Of a stretch of DNA of 45,936 nt, positions 34,273-43,027 are shown piece after piece (the stretch's first letter is position 1; every line of letters starts with the position of its first letter). The notes under the pieces are model-generated. The model saw only the letters and a list, made by a program, of their open reading frames with translations, was not told the origin of the DNA and did no database searches. This stretch comes from a bacterium EF100-94H03 bin56 (GTDB lineage: Bacteria; Pseudomonadota; Alphaproteobacteria; SP197). Made by a program: the position numbers and the translations under genes. The DNA lies in contig MPMV01000035.1 of the NCBI GenBank assembly GCA_002238685.1, positions 1 to 45,936 of the forward strand, read 5' to 3'.

Positions 34273-34995
34273 ATGTGCGGTCGCTTCACACAGCGTTTCT
34301 CCTGGCGCGAGCTTCACGAGTTGCTCGACCTCGTTGGTCCGGCGGTGAACCTGGCGCCGCGCTACAACGTGGCGCCGGGACAACAGGTCGCGACCGTGCG
34401 GTCCGAAGACGACGGCCAACGCCTCGCCATGATGCGCTGGGGTCTCATTCCCTCATGGGCGAAGGAGCCCAACATCGGCTACCGGTTGATCAACGCGCGC
34501 CTTGAAACGGCGAGGACCAAGCCGTCATTCCGCTCGGCCTGGCGGTCGCGCCGCTGCTTGATCCCGGCTGACGGGTTCTACGAGTGGACCGGCGAGAAGA
34601 AGGCGAGACAGCCATGGCTGATCGGGATGAAGGAGGGTGGCGTCTTCTGCTTCGCGGGCCTGTGGGAGCGCTGGTGCGTGCCGGCGGGCCTGGAACTCAC
34701 GGGATCACTGGCGGAACTCGGGGCAGGCGACGCGCTGGAGACCTGCACCATCCTGACGACGGCTGCCAATGCGGACGTGTCGCCGGTGCACCATCGCATG
34801 CCGGTCATCCTGCCGCCCGAGGCATTCGGTTCCTGGCTTGCGGGCGACGAGGTGCCGCCTCAATCCTGGCCGGCGGGCGCGATGACCCTTCATCCGGTGA
34901 GCCCATGGGTCAACAAGGCGACGAACGACGATCCTCGCTGCGTCGAGCCCGCGGCCCGACCGGCAAGCAATGCGCACCAGGATTCCTGGTTCTGA
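34273..34995 (+). CDS. yedK: SOS response-associated peptidase (SRAP/YedK, HMCES-like)
   Basis: The 240-residue protein has MCGRFTQRFSW with the catalytic Cys2. PRYNVAPGQQV, MMRWGLIPSWAKEP and LINARLETARTKPSFRSAW carry the Asn and Glu of the active site. CLIPADGFYEW, FCFAGLWERW, TILTTAANADVSPVHHRMPVIL (active His) and NDDPRCVEP follow. It is complete and of normal length. YedK/HMCES binds abasic sites in single-stranded DNA through Cys2 and protects them. The short gap upstream (34113-34272) contains no SOS box that could be recognised. A broken paralogue lies 1.1 kb upstream on the other strand. Confidence 0.93.
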   Translation: MCGRFTQRFSWRELHELLDLVGPAVNLAPRYNVAPGQQVATVRSEDDGQRLAMMRWGLIPSWAKEPNIGYRLINARLETARTKPSFRSAWRSRRCLIPADGFYEWTGEKKARQPWLIGMKEGGVFCFAGLWERWCVPAGLELTGSLAELGAGDALETCTILTTAANADVSPVHHRMPVILPPEAFGSWLAGDEVPPQSWPAGAMTLHPVSPWVNKATNDDPRCVEPAARPASNAHQDSWF

Positions 34996-35080
34996 ACGGT
35001 CGGGGGCCTGTCTGTGAACGACTCGCGAATTGTGGTTCGTTGTGGTCTTCACGACACATGAAGCGCAGGAAACCGGTCTC

Positions 35081-35134
35081 GGCGGCACGACCGCCTGCAT
35101 CGCCGTTTGTGTCATGCCTGAGGGCATGCGTCTC
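35081..35134 (+). repeat. partial copy of the ureohydrolase gene 3' end
   Basis: These 54 bases match 34026-34079, within the last 30 codons of the ureohydrolase gene, at 48 of 54 positions by eye. They translate as GGTTACIAVCVMPEGMRLR against GGMTAYLAGCVMLEGMRLV in the gene. The copy lies after the SRAP gene with no further gene body, so it is a remnant of a duplication. Confidence 0.7.
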
Positions 35135-35199
35135 CGATCGTTCCTGATCATCTGGAACTGAAGCAGACATCATCGGTTGATGGCCGCCCGGGTGTAAAC

Positions 35200-35535
35200 T
35201 CCTAATGGCGCAACCAATACCGATACGAACTCTGTCAGACCTGCCGCTCTCTCACATTCCTGGACGTATTTACATGATGTTACGGGTAACGTCAAGTGTC
35301 ATGCCGATGACATTTTCTGAATAGTATATGCACTATACATGATTGACTTATTGCACTTGGGGAAGTATCCCGGAGGCCGTGGCGCCACAATTCTCTTGCT
35401 TGAAGGTGCACTGCAGACAATGGTCTCATGTCATCCAGGCGATATATAAGATTCATACATGCCAGGATCGCAGCACCTGATCGATGATATCTCATAGGAA
35501 TAATTGGCGTACTAATATCACTCCGCCATAAACTC
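35200..35535. other. AT-rich palindromic region, candidate oriT / relaxosome promoter region
   Basis: This stretch is clearly richer in A+T than everything around it and encodes no protein. Within 60 bases it holds three inverted repeats: GTTAC-GG-GTAAC (35279-35290), TGTCAT-GCCG-ATGACA (35297-35312) and GTATA-TGCAC-TATAC (35324-35338). It lies just upstream of three small RHH-like genes that face a MobF relaxase. In plasmids such as R388, oriT sits beside the RHH accessory gene, so this is the natural place for an origin of transfer and for the RHH operon promoter. No nic-site sequence could be identified by eye. Confidence 0.45.
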
Positions 35536-35566
35536 TATGCACCACAAGACGACCACAGGAACGCCG

Positions 35567-35923
35567 ATGACCAGAATACCCGAACGCCGCCAGCGCGCCG
35601 TCATGGCGACGGATGCCGAGTGGGAGATGATCGCCCGCAGGGCGCAGGCTGGCGGCATGGAACTCTCCCGCTTCATCGTTCACCGCACGCTCATGCCGGA
35701 CGCCCTGCCGCGCGAAGTGATGCGTCGGGCGGTGCGCGAGATGCTCGTCATGGCCTGGATCGAGGAGCGGCGGCTTCAGGACTCCGGCGCCGGCGACGCC
35801 TGGGAGAATGCCGGGGCGGCGGTGGACGACTGGCTTGAGAGCGAGGGCGCCCTGGCGCATCTCACCGATCCCGGAGCGGCCAACCGCTGGAAGGCAAAGG
35901 GCGCCGGCGAGGCGAGCGAGTGA
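35567..35923 (+). CDS. putative ribbon-helix-helix relaxosome accessory protein, first of three
   Basis: The protein of about 118 residues has an N-terminal segment RQRAVMATDAEWEMIARRAQ, then GGMELSRFIVHRTLMP. This is a strand followed by two helices, as in RHH/MobC-type DNA-binding proteins. The C-terminal half is helical and acidic (VREMLVMAWIEERR). ATG 35567 is chosen over 35537 because AGGA lies 8 bases upstream. The stop overlaps the GTG of the next gene (GTGA). Such proteins bind oriT and help the relaxase. Family assignment rests on pattern and context, not on a database match. Confidence 0.65.
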   Translation: MTRIPERRQRAVMATDAEWEMIARRAQAGGMELSRFIVHRTLMPDALPREVMRRAVREMLVMAWIEERRLQDSGAGDAWENAGAAVDDWLESEGALAHLTDPGAANRWKAKGAGEASE

Positions 35924-36213
35924 CCCGCCAGCTCAAGCGCCAGCGTTGCGTCAGCTGTTCGCCGGAGAACCAGGCGATGATCCGCGAGGCGGCGTCGAAC
36001 GCCGGCAAGACGATCTCGGGCTACCTCCTCGACCTTGCCCTCGACGACGATCCGGAGATTCACGATCTGGTGCTCTCGCCTGACGAACAGCGGGAGATCA
36101 TCGATCATGTCCGCGTCCTGGCGGAGGTCTGCCGGGTCCTCCAGGGGAGCCTTCCTGACCATGAGGGCCTCAACCTCTTCGGCGTCGAGGCGTTGATGAG
36201 GCGCACCTCATGA
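35920..36213 (+). CDS. putative ribbon-helix-helix relaxosome accessory protein, second of three
   Basis: The 97-residue protein starts at a GTG within the previous stop. Its N-terminus KRQRCVSCSPENQAMIREAA, then GKTISGYLLDLALDDDP, repeats the strand-helix-helix plan of the flanking genes and resembles MobC/RHH mobilization proteins. The rest (SPDEQREIIDHVRVLAEVCRVL) is helical. Its ATGA overlap with the third gene implies a single, coupled transcript. The likely role is oriT binding or control of the module. Confidence 0.65.
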   Translation: MTRQLKRQRCVSCSPENQAMIREAASNAGKTISGYLLDLALDDDPEIHDLVLSPDEQREIIDHVRVLAEVCRVLQGSLPDHEGLNLFGVEALMRRTS

Positions 36214-36713
36214 CCGCGCGGCGCAGACGCCGCAGAATACCGAAGGCGCCGTCGAGGCAACTCCTGATCTCGGCGACCGACGAGGAATGGCAGAAGGTGG
36301 GAGCGCACGCCGACCGTCGCGGGCTGTCGAAGGCAGCCTACCTCACGGCCCTTGCGGCGCGGGACGTTGCCGGCACTCAGGCGGGCCCGCCGCTGGTGAT
36401 GAACCGCGATGAACAGCGCACGATCGTCGAGGGTTTGCGGGAACTTCGTCGCGGCCTTGCCGGCGACAGCGACACGCCTGCCCTCATCGCCGACATCCAG
36501 GTCCGCGTCGCGACGATGTTCGACGTCTGGGCGCGGGACCTGGTGGCCAAAGGCAGGCAGGATGCCCTGCTTCACGCGCTTTCCTCCACGATCGGCGAGG
36601 ATGAGGCCCGGACCCTCGTTGCCTCGCTGAAGAAACCGACAACGAGACCGCCGGCCCGGACCGGGAAGGAGGAGACCGGACCCGACCTCTTCTCGTGGTC
36701 GCGCGAGACCTGA
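36210..36713 (+). CDS. putative ribbon-helix-helix relaxosome accessory protein, third of three
   Basis: The 167-residue protein starts at ATG 36210, overlapping the previous stop. After a very basic tail (TARRRRRRIPKAPSRQ), LLISATDEEWQKVGAHADRR followed by GLSKAAYLTALAARD repeats the pattern ATDEEW...A..R.GLS.A.Y of the first gene, which shows that the two are paralogues. A longer helical C-terminal domain follows (NRDEQRTIVEGLRELRRGLA, MFDVWARDLVAKGRQDALL). Its stop is 11 bases from the end of the convergent relaxase gene. It probably binds DNA in the relaxosome. Confidence 0.65.
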   Translation: MTARRRRRRIPKAPSRQLLISATDEEWQKVGAHADRRGLSKAAYLTALAARDVAGTQAGPPLVMNRDEQRTIVEGLRELRRGLAGDSDTPALIADIQVRVATMFDVWARDLVAKGRQDALLHALSSTIGEDEARTLVASLKKPTTRPPARTGKEETGPDLFSWSRET

Positions 36714-36724
36714 TCGCCGGCGCC

Positions 36725-39700
36725 CTACATCCGGAAGCCCCAGGACGGTCCCGGGCGGTACGCCCGGATCCTCTCTTCGGCCTCGGCGAGTTTCGCGGCC
36801 CTGACGTCCTCGTCGTCCCGGCGCTGCCTGAGGCAGCTTCGCTCCGTGAGCGCCGCCATGGTCTGGCGGATTTCCGAGCCGGGAGCCGGCGGATCTTCGA
36901 GGCCCCATGAACGGATCACCGTGAGGACGGCGACATCGCCGCCGCCCCTGCCCGGCGTCGGTTCGATGCGCTCGACGCGGGCCTCGACCTGGGGCCGATC
37001 GTCGAGGAGGCCCTCGGACTCCATGACCCAGCGGACATGGTCTCCCTCGACCACGCGGTCCTCGCAGCGCAGGCTGAACTCCTGATCGGGGGAGGGGTGC
37101 TGGCGCCCGATCTCCATCTCCCTCAACCCCTCGTCGGGCCAGACGAGACGGCGGATGCCGGCCTGAGCGTCGAGACGCACGAGGTCGAACTCGTCGCGGA
37201 TGCGGGAGCGCTCGATGGCATCGCCAGGCGGCGCCGCGGCGGGCACGGTGACGAGCAGCGTGGTCCGCCCGTCGTTCTGCCTGTAGGACGCCTCCATGAC
37301 GATCTCGTCACGGGCGCCGCCGCCGTCGCGCCACACCAGCCGGTCGCCCGGCACCAGGGGCTCAGCGAGTGTCCAGGGAAGGCTCGCCGACGTCGCGGTC
37401 CTCGCGGCGCGCAGCCGTCGCCGTGCCTGGCCGAGACGCACCAGGTGATCCCGGCGGTTCTCCTCGTCGCGCATCGCGTCGTCGGCCTCCAGCCGCTGAG
37501 GCAGGCCCGAGAAGAAGGCGGCGACGTCGCCGGGTTTGCCGCCGGCGCTGCGGATGTGGGCGGCCCGCTCCTTGCCCGGCATCTGGTTCACGACCGTCCC
37601 GTCCTCTTTCGACAGGGCCGCGGCCTCGCGGCGCAGGGCCGCCGGGAGGGACGTTCCCTGGCGCTCATGGTTCGCCATGGCATCGTCGAGGCTGGCAAGG
37701 CGCCGCCAGAAGACGGCCACCTCGTTGCGCCGGCGCTGCAGGCCCGAGATCGCATCCTGCCACCTGGCAATGAACGAGCGGGTGTCGTCGTCGAGGCCGT
37801 CGCGTCCGTCGAGACGATCCAGAGCCACGTCGAGTTCCGGGAACCGGGCGGCATCCAGCGCCACGCCGCCCTTCTTCTTCACCTCGCGTTTGACCTCGCG
37901 GGCGAGCGCGCGCAGCGCCGCCACCTCGTCGGCCAGCAGTGCGGCGCCGATGTCGCGGAGCGCCGCATCGATCGCAGGCCCGGCGCCGGCCATGCCGGGC
38001 GAGCGCATGACGGCGGTTCCCGCCATCGCCCGGCCGTCATCGAGAAGGGCCGTCACCTCGCCGCGCCACGCCTCGCGGTCGTCCGCTTTCGCGGCCAGCG
38101 CAGACGCGACGCGGGTCTTCCAGGCGTCGAGGTCATCGAGGGCGTCGGCCGTTTGCCGGCCTTCGGCCAGGGACGCGGCAAGACGGTCGAGCAGTTCAGG
38201 CTCGCCGCCGAGACCGGCGAGATGGGCGGCGAGCTGGTCCGTCGGGAGGGATGCCTTCAGAGCCTCGGCCGCGGCCAGCGACGCGCCGGTCGCGCGCCGC
38301 CATGCGGCGCGGTCCCTCGCCAGACCGAAGCGAGGCCGGGCGGCCCCGCGTTGCCGCAGGTCCCCGATGACGCCGGCCACGCGGGAGCGTTCCTCCTCCC
38401 GGCGCGCCTTGTGCGCCTGCCATCCGGCGACGAGGTCGCGGGTATCGTCATCGAGACCCGCACGCCCGTCGAGCTGGTCAAGCGCAGCGGCGAGTTCCGG
38501 GAACCGGGCGGCATCCAGCGCCATGCAGCCCTTCTCCTTCACCTCGCGGTTGACGGCCCGCGCGAGCGCGCGCAATGCCGCCACCTCGTTGGCCAGCAGT
38601 GCGGCATCGATGGCGCCGGTCGCCTCCTCGATCGCAAGGCCGGCGCCTGCCATGTCGGGCGAACCCATGACGGCGGATTCCGCCATCGTCCGGCCTTCGG
38701 CGAGAAGGGCCGCCGCCTCGCCGCGCCACGCCGTGCGGTCGTCTGTCTTTTCGCCCAGCAGAGCCGCGGCGCGGGCCTGCCAGGCCTCCAGGGAACGAAG
38801 CGCGTCGGCCGTCGCCTGCCACCCTGGGATGGCGCCCGACAGGCGGTCGAACGCTTCACGATCGAGACGGCAGCTGCGAAGGTGGGCGTCGAGTTCAGAT
38901 GAGTCGATGTCGCGCCGCAGCGCAGCGGCCTCCTCTCCGACGGCCTCGCATTTGAGGGCCCAGGCATCGGCGTCGCTCGTTGTCCCGTAACGCGGACGGT
39001 CCTCCTCGAGATGCTGCAGGTGCCGCACACAAGCGGCGGTGCGCTCCCGCTCGCCGCGCCAGCGCTCGTCCATCGTCAGGTACGCCCCAAGGGCCAGCAC
39101 CCGGAGCGCGTTCGGATCGTCCCGCGCCACGGCCGCGCGCACCTCCCCGACGAGTGCGGGCCAGTCCGGCGCATCGACGGGAAGGACGGATTGTGCCATT
39201 GCTGTCTTCAGGGCGTCGCGCAGGCGCCAGAGCAGCGTCGCGCCCTTACACGCCGCAAGGCCGCGTTCGACCCTGGCGGCCGTCCCGGCAATCTCGCGGC
39301 CGAGGTCCTTGTCGAGCGCCAGGATACGCGCCCCGGCCGTGCCCGGGGTCTGGGCCTCGGCCACGTCGGCAAGGAGAGTGCCGGCGTCCTTCATCCAGAG
39401 AACGACATCCCTATCCCGCGGATCGACGTCGGCGGCGTGATCGAGGTCGGCGATGAGTGCGAGGTTCGCCGCGAGGCCGCTCAGGTCGATGGCCAGCTGC
39501 CGCAGGTCGTCGACGAGGTCGCGCTCGCGGCGCCACAGGTCCTGCCATCGCTGAAACGCCCGGGCCTGTGCCTCGTCGAGGTCCTCACCGTCGCCGATAT
39601 CCCACGCAAGGCGTTCGATGGCGCTGCCGCCGGGGAGCTCCATGAACGACACGGCATCGTCGAGGGCGCCTTCGGGCAGCGCCTCCACGCGGGCAAGGAA

Positions 39701-42700
39701 GCGGGCGGCCGTGTCTCGCCTGAAGACCGCCTCCAGGCGCTTCACCGAGGCTGCAAGGGCCGCTTCGCCGTCCGCCACGCCGGCCAGACGGGAGCCGTCG
39801 AGCGTCCGCGCCCTCTCCATCAGAGCGTCGCACCTGTCGCGCCATGCGTTCAGTTGGGCGGTCTCGGCCGCGTCGGCGGCCCAGACGAGTTCCGGCCAGC
39901 GCCTGGCGTGGTCCTGCAGGTCGGCGAGCAGCCGGCGCACGCCTTCGGCGGCAGCCCTCGCGGCCTCGTGCCGGGCGAGGCAGGATCGAGTGAAGGCTCT
40001 GAGATCGTCGGGCAGATCCTCGATCGCGGCGAAGGACGCCACCCGCGCCATGACCTCGTCGTAAGCCCCGAGCGATGCTGCCGGCTGGCCGGAACCGTCC
40101 GTTTCGCGAACGAGCGCCTCCCAGTCGGCCACGAGGGCCGCGGCCTCGTCCGGGTCCACCACCGGCAGATCCAGATCCTCGCCCAGCGCGTCCAGCGCGC
40201 TGTCGGGCACGGCATACGACGTCTCCAGCTTCTCGATCAACGCCTCGCGGTCGTCGGTGAGAAGCGAGAACCCTTCCGAAGCACGGCTCACCTCGACGTA
40301 GAAGAGGTCCTGTTCGGCCATGCCGCCGGCGCCCAGAACCGCGATCACCTTGGGCGCCGTTCTTCCCTGGGCGCCGTGCACCGTCGAGCTCCACGCATGG
40401 TCGAGGTGGCGCAGCTGGGAATCGTCGCGAGACAGGGAGAACTCCGTGCCGTCGTCGCCCTTAATCCTCACACGGCGGGACTCGATGGCGAGAATGCGCG
40501 CCTCCTCGCCATTCACCAAGGCCGGCACCGGGTAGCGACCCGGCCGTTCCTTCCTGTTCCGCGTCCAGCGGATCCGGTCGCCGGCGCGGACCTCGATTCC
40601 CGCCGTCGTGCAGACCGCGAGGTTGCGGGCGGCATTGCCCGAAGGACGAAAGCGCCTCTCGTGGCCGTGGCCGAGATCGAGAACCACCTGGCCGTCCTCG
40701 AAGCCTGTCACCGTCGCCACATCGTCGCGCCTGCAGCCGTAGGCGTCGCGGTGGAAGACGATCACATCGCCCTTCTCGTAGTTGGAGATCCGGGAAGTCT
40801 GTTCGCGGGTGAACCGGCGATCGACGAGGCGCTCGATCACGAGAGTCCTGCCGTGAAGCAGGCCCTCGTCGGCCAGGCCCTCGCGCACCCTCTCGTTGAT
40901 GTCGCGGCGGATGGCGTGGGTGGGCGCCAGCAAGGCCGTGCGTGCCCTTTCTTCCACCGGCAGCGCCAGCCAGCGCCGCGCCGCCTCGGCGCCCAGATCC
41001 TCCACCTTCATCTCGAAGACGCGGTTGTCGAGCCGCGTCACCGCCTCGCGAACCTCGCCTTCCCGGGCATGGGAGACGGCGACCTTGAGATCCGGGTCCT
41101 TCTGACGCAGCACCTCGTCCATCACCGCCGTCGCCATGCCGGACTTCTGCATCAGCCTGAAAGGACCGCCCGCGGTGATCGACTTCAGCTGCCGGGTGTC
41201 GCCGACCAGAACCACGCGGCGGATCGCGAGCTTCGCCGCGACCGCCAGCAGCCTCTCCATCTGCACCGTGCCGATCATCGAGGCCTCGTCGACCGCCAGG
41301 ACGCTTCCCGCATACTCCTCGCGGCAGCGCGCCAGCCGCACCGGATCGGAAAGATCCTCGTGGCGCACCAGGAACCACTGCAGCGTGCGTGTCCGGATCC
41401 CGGTCTCCTTCGCCAGCACCCGTGCGGCGGCGGCAGAGGGCGCCAGCCCGGTGATCTGTTCCCTGCCCAGAAGATCCGCCACCGTGCGCAGCATGGTGGT
41501 CTTCCCAGAGCCCGCATGCCCCTGCACGCCGGTGACGGCATCGCCCTCGCCGAGGATGAGCCGCACGGCACGCCTCTGGCCCGCCGTCAGCGTCGTGCTT
41601 CTCGTGCGGGCCTCGACGTCGTCCGAAGCCACCAGGGCGGCCGTCTCCCCCTTGCCCCGGCGCACGGCGCCGATGATCCGCCGTTCGGCCTTGACCGCCC
41701 GGTCGGTGACGAAGGCGCGATCGTGTCCGCGCACCGCAACCTCTCTCAGGTGGCGATCGGCCACCAGCCGCTCGATCGCCTCATCGATTTCCGCCAGACG
41801 ATAGCGCCCCGGCGCATGGCCAAGGGCAAGGGCGCGGATCTCGCTCACCGGGATGACCGTGCGCCGCTCCTCGAAGTGGGCCACGGCCCGGGCCACCGCC
41901 TCGAGGCAGCCCGTCTCCGGTTCCGCCACTACCTCGCGCGGCGCCGGCGGGGTCTGCCCGGGCAGGCCGGCGTCGACAGATCCGGTCTCGGGAACGAGCG
42001 CGGGAAGTGCCGGCGCACGCCGCCTCTTTCTCTTCTCGTTCTTCGTCAACGCCGGTCCGGGAACCGCAGGGACCGGCGTCTCCCTCCCCGTCGCCGGATC
42101 GACGGGCCGGGGCGGGCGAAGGGCCAGTCCGTCACGCGTGAGGCCCAGGTCCCGGGCGCGCTGGCGCCATTGCGGCACCAGGTCGTCGAGACCCGCCTCC
42201 ACCTTGCGCCGCCGGGTATGGAGCGTCGCCTTCTGCGTCGCCTCCTTCGTGTGCGGAAGGCCGTGCCTGTCGAGGTAGGCCAGGATCTCCCGGCGGCGCC
42301 CCGAGAAGGCGTCCAGAAAATCCTGCCCGTATCCCGCAAGCTCGAACCCCGGCACCGGACCGATCATCCGCGGCGTGACGGCAAGACCGAGCGCTTCCAG
42401 CCGTGCGGCGAGTTCGTTGCGGTAGTGGGCGCCGATCAGCTTCTCGCTGCGCCTCAGCAGGGTCGGCTCGACGCTCTTCCAGGCGCCGTCCGGCGTGCGC
42501 GTCATGTTCGCCAGCACGCAGTGGGTATGGAGCTGGGGATCGAGATCGCGGCTTGTGAGATGGCGGAAGCCCGCCACAACTGAGCCGTCGGCCTTCACCC
42601 GGGGCCGCCGCTTCGTTGCCGGATCCCAGCCCCGGGTCTGAAGCAGGTCCCGGTCGATCCAGTCAAGCGTCGCCCGCACCGCCTCGTCGTGCGCCCGGAT

Positions 42701-43021
42701 CACCCGGGCATCGCCCGTCACCAGGGCTTCGAGCGAGACGGACTTGGGCGCCGAGAAGGTGATGTCCCAGCCCGGCCGGTGCTGGCGCTTGCCGTCGACG
42801 ATGCGGCCCAGGCGGATGTCGCTCTTCGGCACCCGGCCATCCAGCACCGACTCGAAGCGCGACGGCACGACGTGGCCGCGCAGCCCCAGAGCTATTGTCG
42901 CGGAGCCGTGCCAGAAGCTCGCCTTGCGATGCTCCGGGTCATCTTTGGCGTAATAGCCGTCCTTCTCGTAGTAGCTGACCGCCGTCGCCGAGGACGCAAG
43001 CTCGTGGACCGTCGCGACCAT
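36725..43021 (-). CDS. MobF-family (TraI/TrwC) conjugative relaxase-helicase with repeat-rich C-terminal extension
   Basis: The product has 2098 residues. The relaxase domain (1 to about 330) has the double-Tyr motifs VSYYEKDGYYAKD (Tyr17/18, Tyr23/24). Its three-His metal site is HLTSRDLDPQLHTH (His154, 165, 167), and GWDITFSAPKSVSLEAL lies between them. The SF1 helicase domain (about 475-960) has Walker A GHAGSGKTT (501-509), Walker B LAVDEASM (575-582), VGDTRQL (606-612) and the late motifs SSTVHGAQGRT and YVEVSRASEG. Residues about 1000-1900 are an unusual Ala/Leu/Glu-rich helical extension, partly of 220-residue tandem repeats. A C-terminal part (about 1900-2098) contains strand-rich segments. 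TrwC has about 970 residues and F TraI about 1756. The start lies 6 bases after the coiled-coil gene, in one operon. It would nick oriT and unwind the transferred strand. Confidence 0.9.
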   Translation of the reverse strand: MVATVHELASSATAVSYYEKDGYYAKDDPEHRKASFWHGSATIALGLRGHVVPSRFESVLDGRVPKSDIRLGRIVDGKRQHRPGWDITFSAPKSVSLEALVTGDARVIRAHDEAVRATLDWIDRDLLQTRGWDPATKRRPRVKADGSVVAGFRHLTSRDLDPQLHTHCVLANMTRTPDGAWKSVEPTLLRRSEKLIGAHYRNELAARLEALGLAVTPRMIGPVPGFELAGYGQDFLDAFSGRRREILAYLDRHGLPHTKEATQKATLHTRRRKVEAGLDDLVPQWRQRARDLGLTRDGLALRPPRPVDPATGRETPVPAVPGPALTKNEKRKRRRAPALPALVPETGSVDAGLPGQTPPAPREVVAEPETGCLEAVARAVAHFEERRTVIPVSEIRALALGHAPGRYRLAEIDEAIERLVADRHLREVAVRGHDRAFVTDRAVKAERRIIGAVRRGKGETAALVASDDVEARTRSTTLTAGQRRAVRLILGEGDAVTGVQGHAGSGKTTMLRTVADLLGREQITGLAPSAAAARVLAKETGIRTRTLQWFLVRHEDLSDPVRLARCREEYAGSVLAVDEASMIGTVQMERLLAVAAKLAIRRVVLVGDTRQLKSITAGGPFRLMQKSGMATAVMDEVLRQKDPDLKVAVSHAREGEVREAVTRLDNRVFEMKVEDLGAEAARRWLALPVEERARTALLAPTHAIRRDINERVREGLADEGLLHGRTLVIERLVDRRFTREQTSRISNYEKGDVIVFHRDAYGCRRDDVATVTGFEDGQVVLDLGHGHERRFRPSGNAARNLAVCTTAGIEVRAGDRIRWTRNRKERPGRYPVPALVNGEEARILAIESRRVRIKGDDGTEFSLSRDDSQLRHLDHAWSSTVHGAQGRTAPKVIAVLGAGGMAEQDLFYVEVSRASEGFSLLTDDREALIEKLETSYAVPDSALDALGEDLDLPVVDPDEAAALVADWEALVRETDGSGQPAASLGAYDEVMARVASFAAIEDLPDDLRAFTRSCLARHEAARAAAEGVRRLLADLQDHARRWPELVWAADAAETAQLNAWRDRCDALMERARTLDGSRLAGVADGEAALAASVKRLEAVFRRDTAARFLARVEALPEGALDDAVSFMELPGGSAIERLAWDIGDGEDLDEAQARAFQRWQDLWRRERDLVDDLRQLAIDLSGLAANLALIADLDHAADVDPRDRDVVLWMKDAGTLLADVAEAQTPGTAGARILALDKDLGREIAGTAARVERGLAACKGATLLWRLRDALKTAMAQSVLPVDAPDWPALVGEVRAAVARDDPNALRVLALGAYLTMDERWRGERERTAACVRHLQHLEEDRPRYGTTSDADAWALKCEAVGEEAAALRRDIDSSELDAHLRSCRLDREAFDRLSGAIPGWQATADALRSLEAWQARAAALLGEKTDDRTAWRGEAAALLAEGRTMAESAVMGSPDMAGAGLAIEEATGAIDAALLANEVAALRALARAVNREVKEKGCMALDAARFPELAAALDQLDGRAGLDDDTRDLVAGWQAHKARREEERSRVAGVIGDLRQRGAARPRFGLARDRAAWRRATGASLAAAEALKASLPTDQLAAHLAGLGGEPELLDRLAASLAEGRQTADALDDLDAWKTRVASALAAKADDREAWRGEVTALLDDGRAMAGTAVMRSPGMAGAGPAIDAALRDIGAALLADEVAALRALAREVKREVKKKGGVALDAARFPELDVALDRLDGRDGLDDDTRSFIARWQDAISGLQRRRNEVAVFWRRLASLDDAMANHERQGTSLPAALRREAAALSKEDGTVVNQMPGKERAAHIRSAGGKPGDVAAFFSGLPQRLEADDAMRDEENRRDHLVRLGQARRRLRAARTATSASLPWTLAEPLVPGDRLVWRDGGGARDEIVMEASYRQNDGRTTLLVTVPAAAPPGDAIERSRIRDEFDLVRLDAQAGIRRLVWPDEGLREMEIGRQHPSPDQEFSLRCEDRVVEGDHVRWVMESEGLLDDRPQVEARVERIEPTPGRGGGDVAVLTVIRSWGLEDPPAPGSEIRQTMAALTERSCLRQRRDDEDVRAAKLAEAEERIRAYRPGPSWGFRM
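37720..39040 (-). repeat. 660-bp tandem duplication inside the relaxase gene
   Basis: Two copies with a period of exactly 660 bases (220 codons). For example GAGTTCCGGGAACCGGGCGG occurs at 37832 and again at 38492, and CTCGCCGCGCCACGCC recurs with the same period near 38056 and 38716. The protein copies share AWRGE-ALL--GR-MA--AVM-SP-MAGAG, EVAALRALAR-V-REVK-KG, ALDAARFPEL--ALD-LDGR and LDDDTR. A more diverged half-unit seems to follow toward the C-terminus. Boundaries are approximate; the period is read directly. Confidence 0.85.
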
Positions 43022-43027
43022 GACCGC

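Noticed and set aside
34174..34275. minus-strand tail (LTEDRISKRAMGDVQDRGIVEQFWLR)
   Set aside because: It reads like a protein C-terminus, but the frame upstream is antisense to the SRAP gene start, no gene body exists and the family is unknown; too little to call.
35200..35535. CRISPR array or iteron origin
   Set aside because: The palindromes differ from one another and are not direct repeats of constant spacing; no repeat-spacer pattern and no cas or rep gene in the window.
37720..39040. CRISPR-like or satellite repeat
   Set aside because: The 660-bp period is a multiple of three and both copies are in frame inside the relaxase gene, so it is a protein-domain duplication.
39011..42583. 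1190-codon open frame on the plus strand
   Set aside because: It is the antisense shadow of the relaxase gene. GC-rich coding DNA leaves opposite frames open; the translation lacks motifs and the minus-strand frame has full relaxase-helicase motifs.
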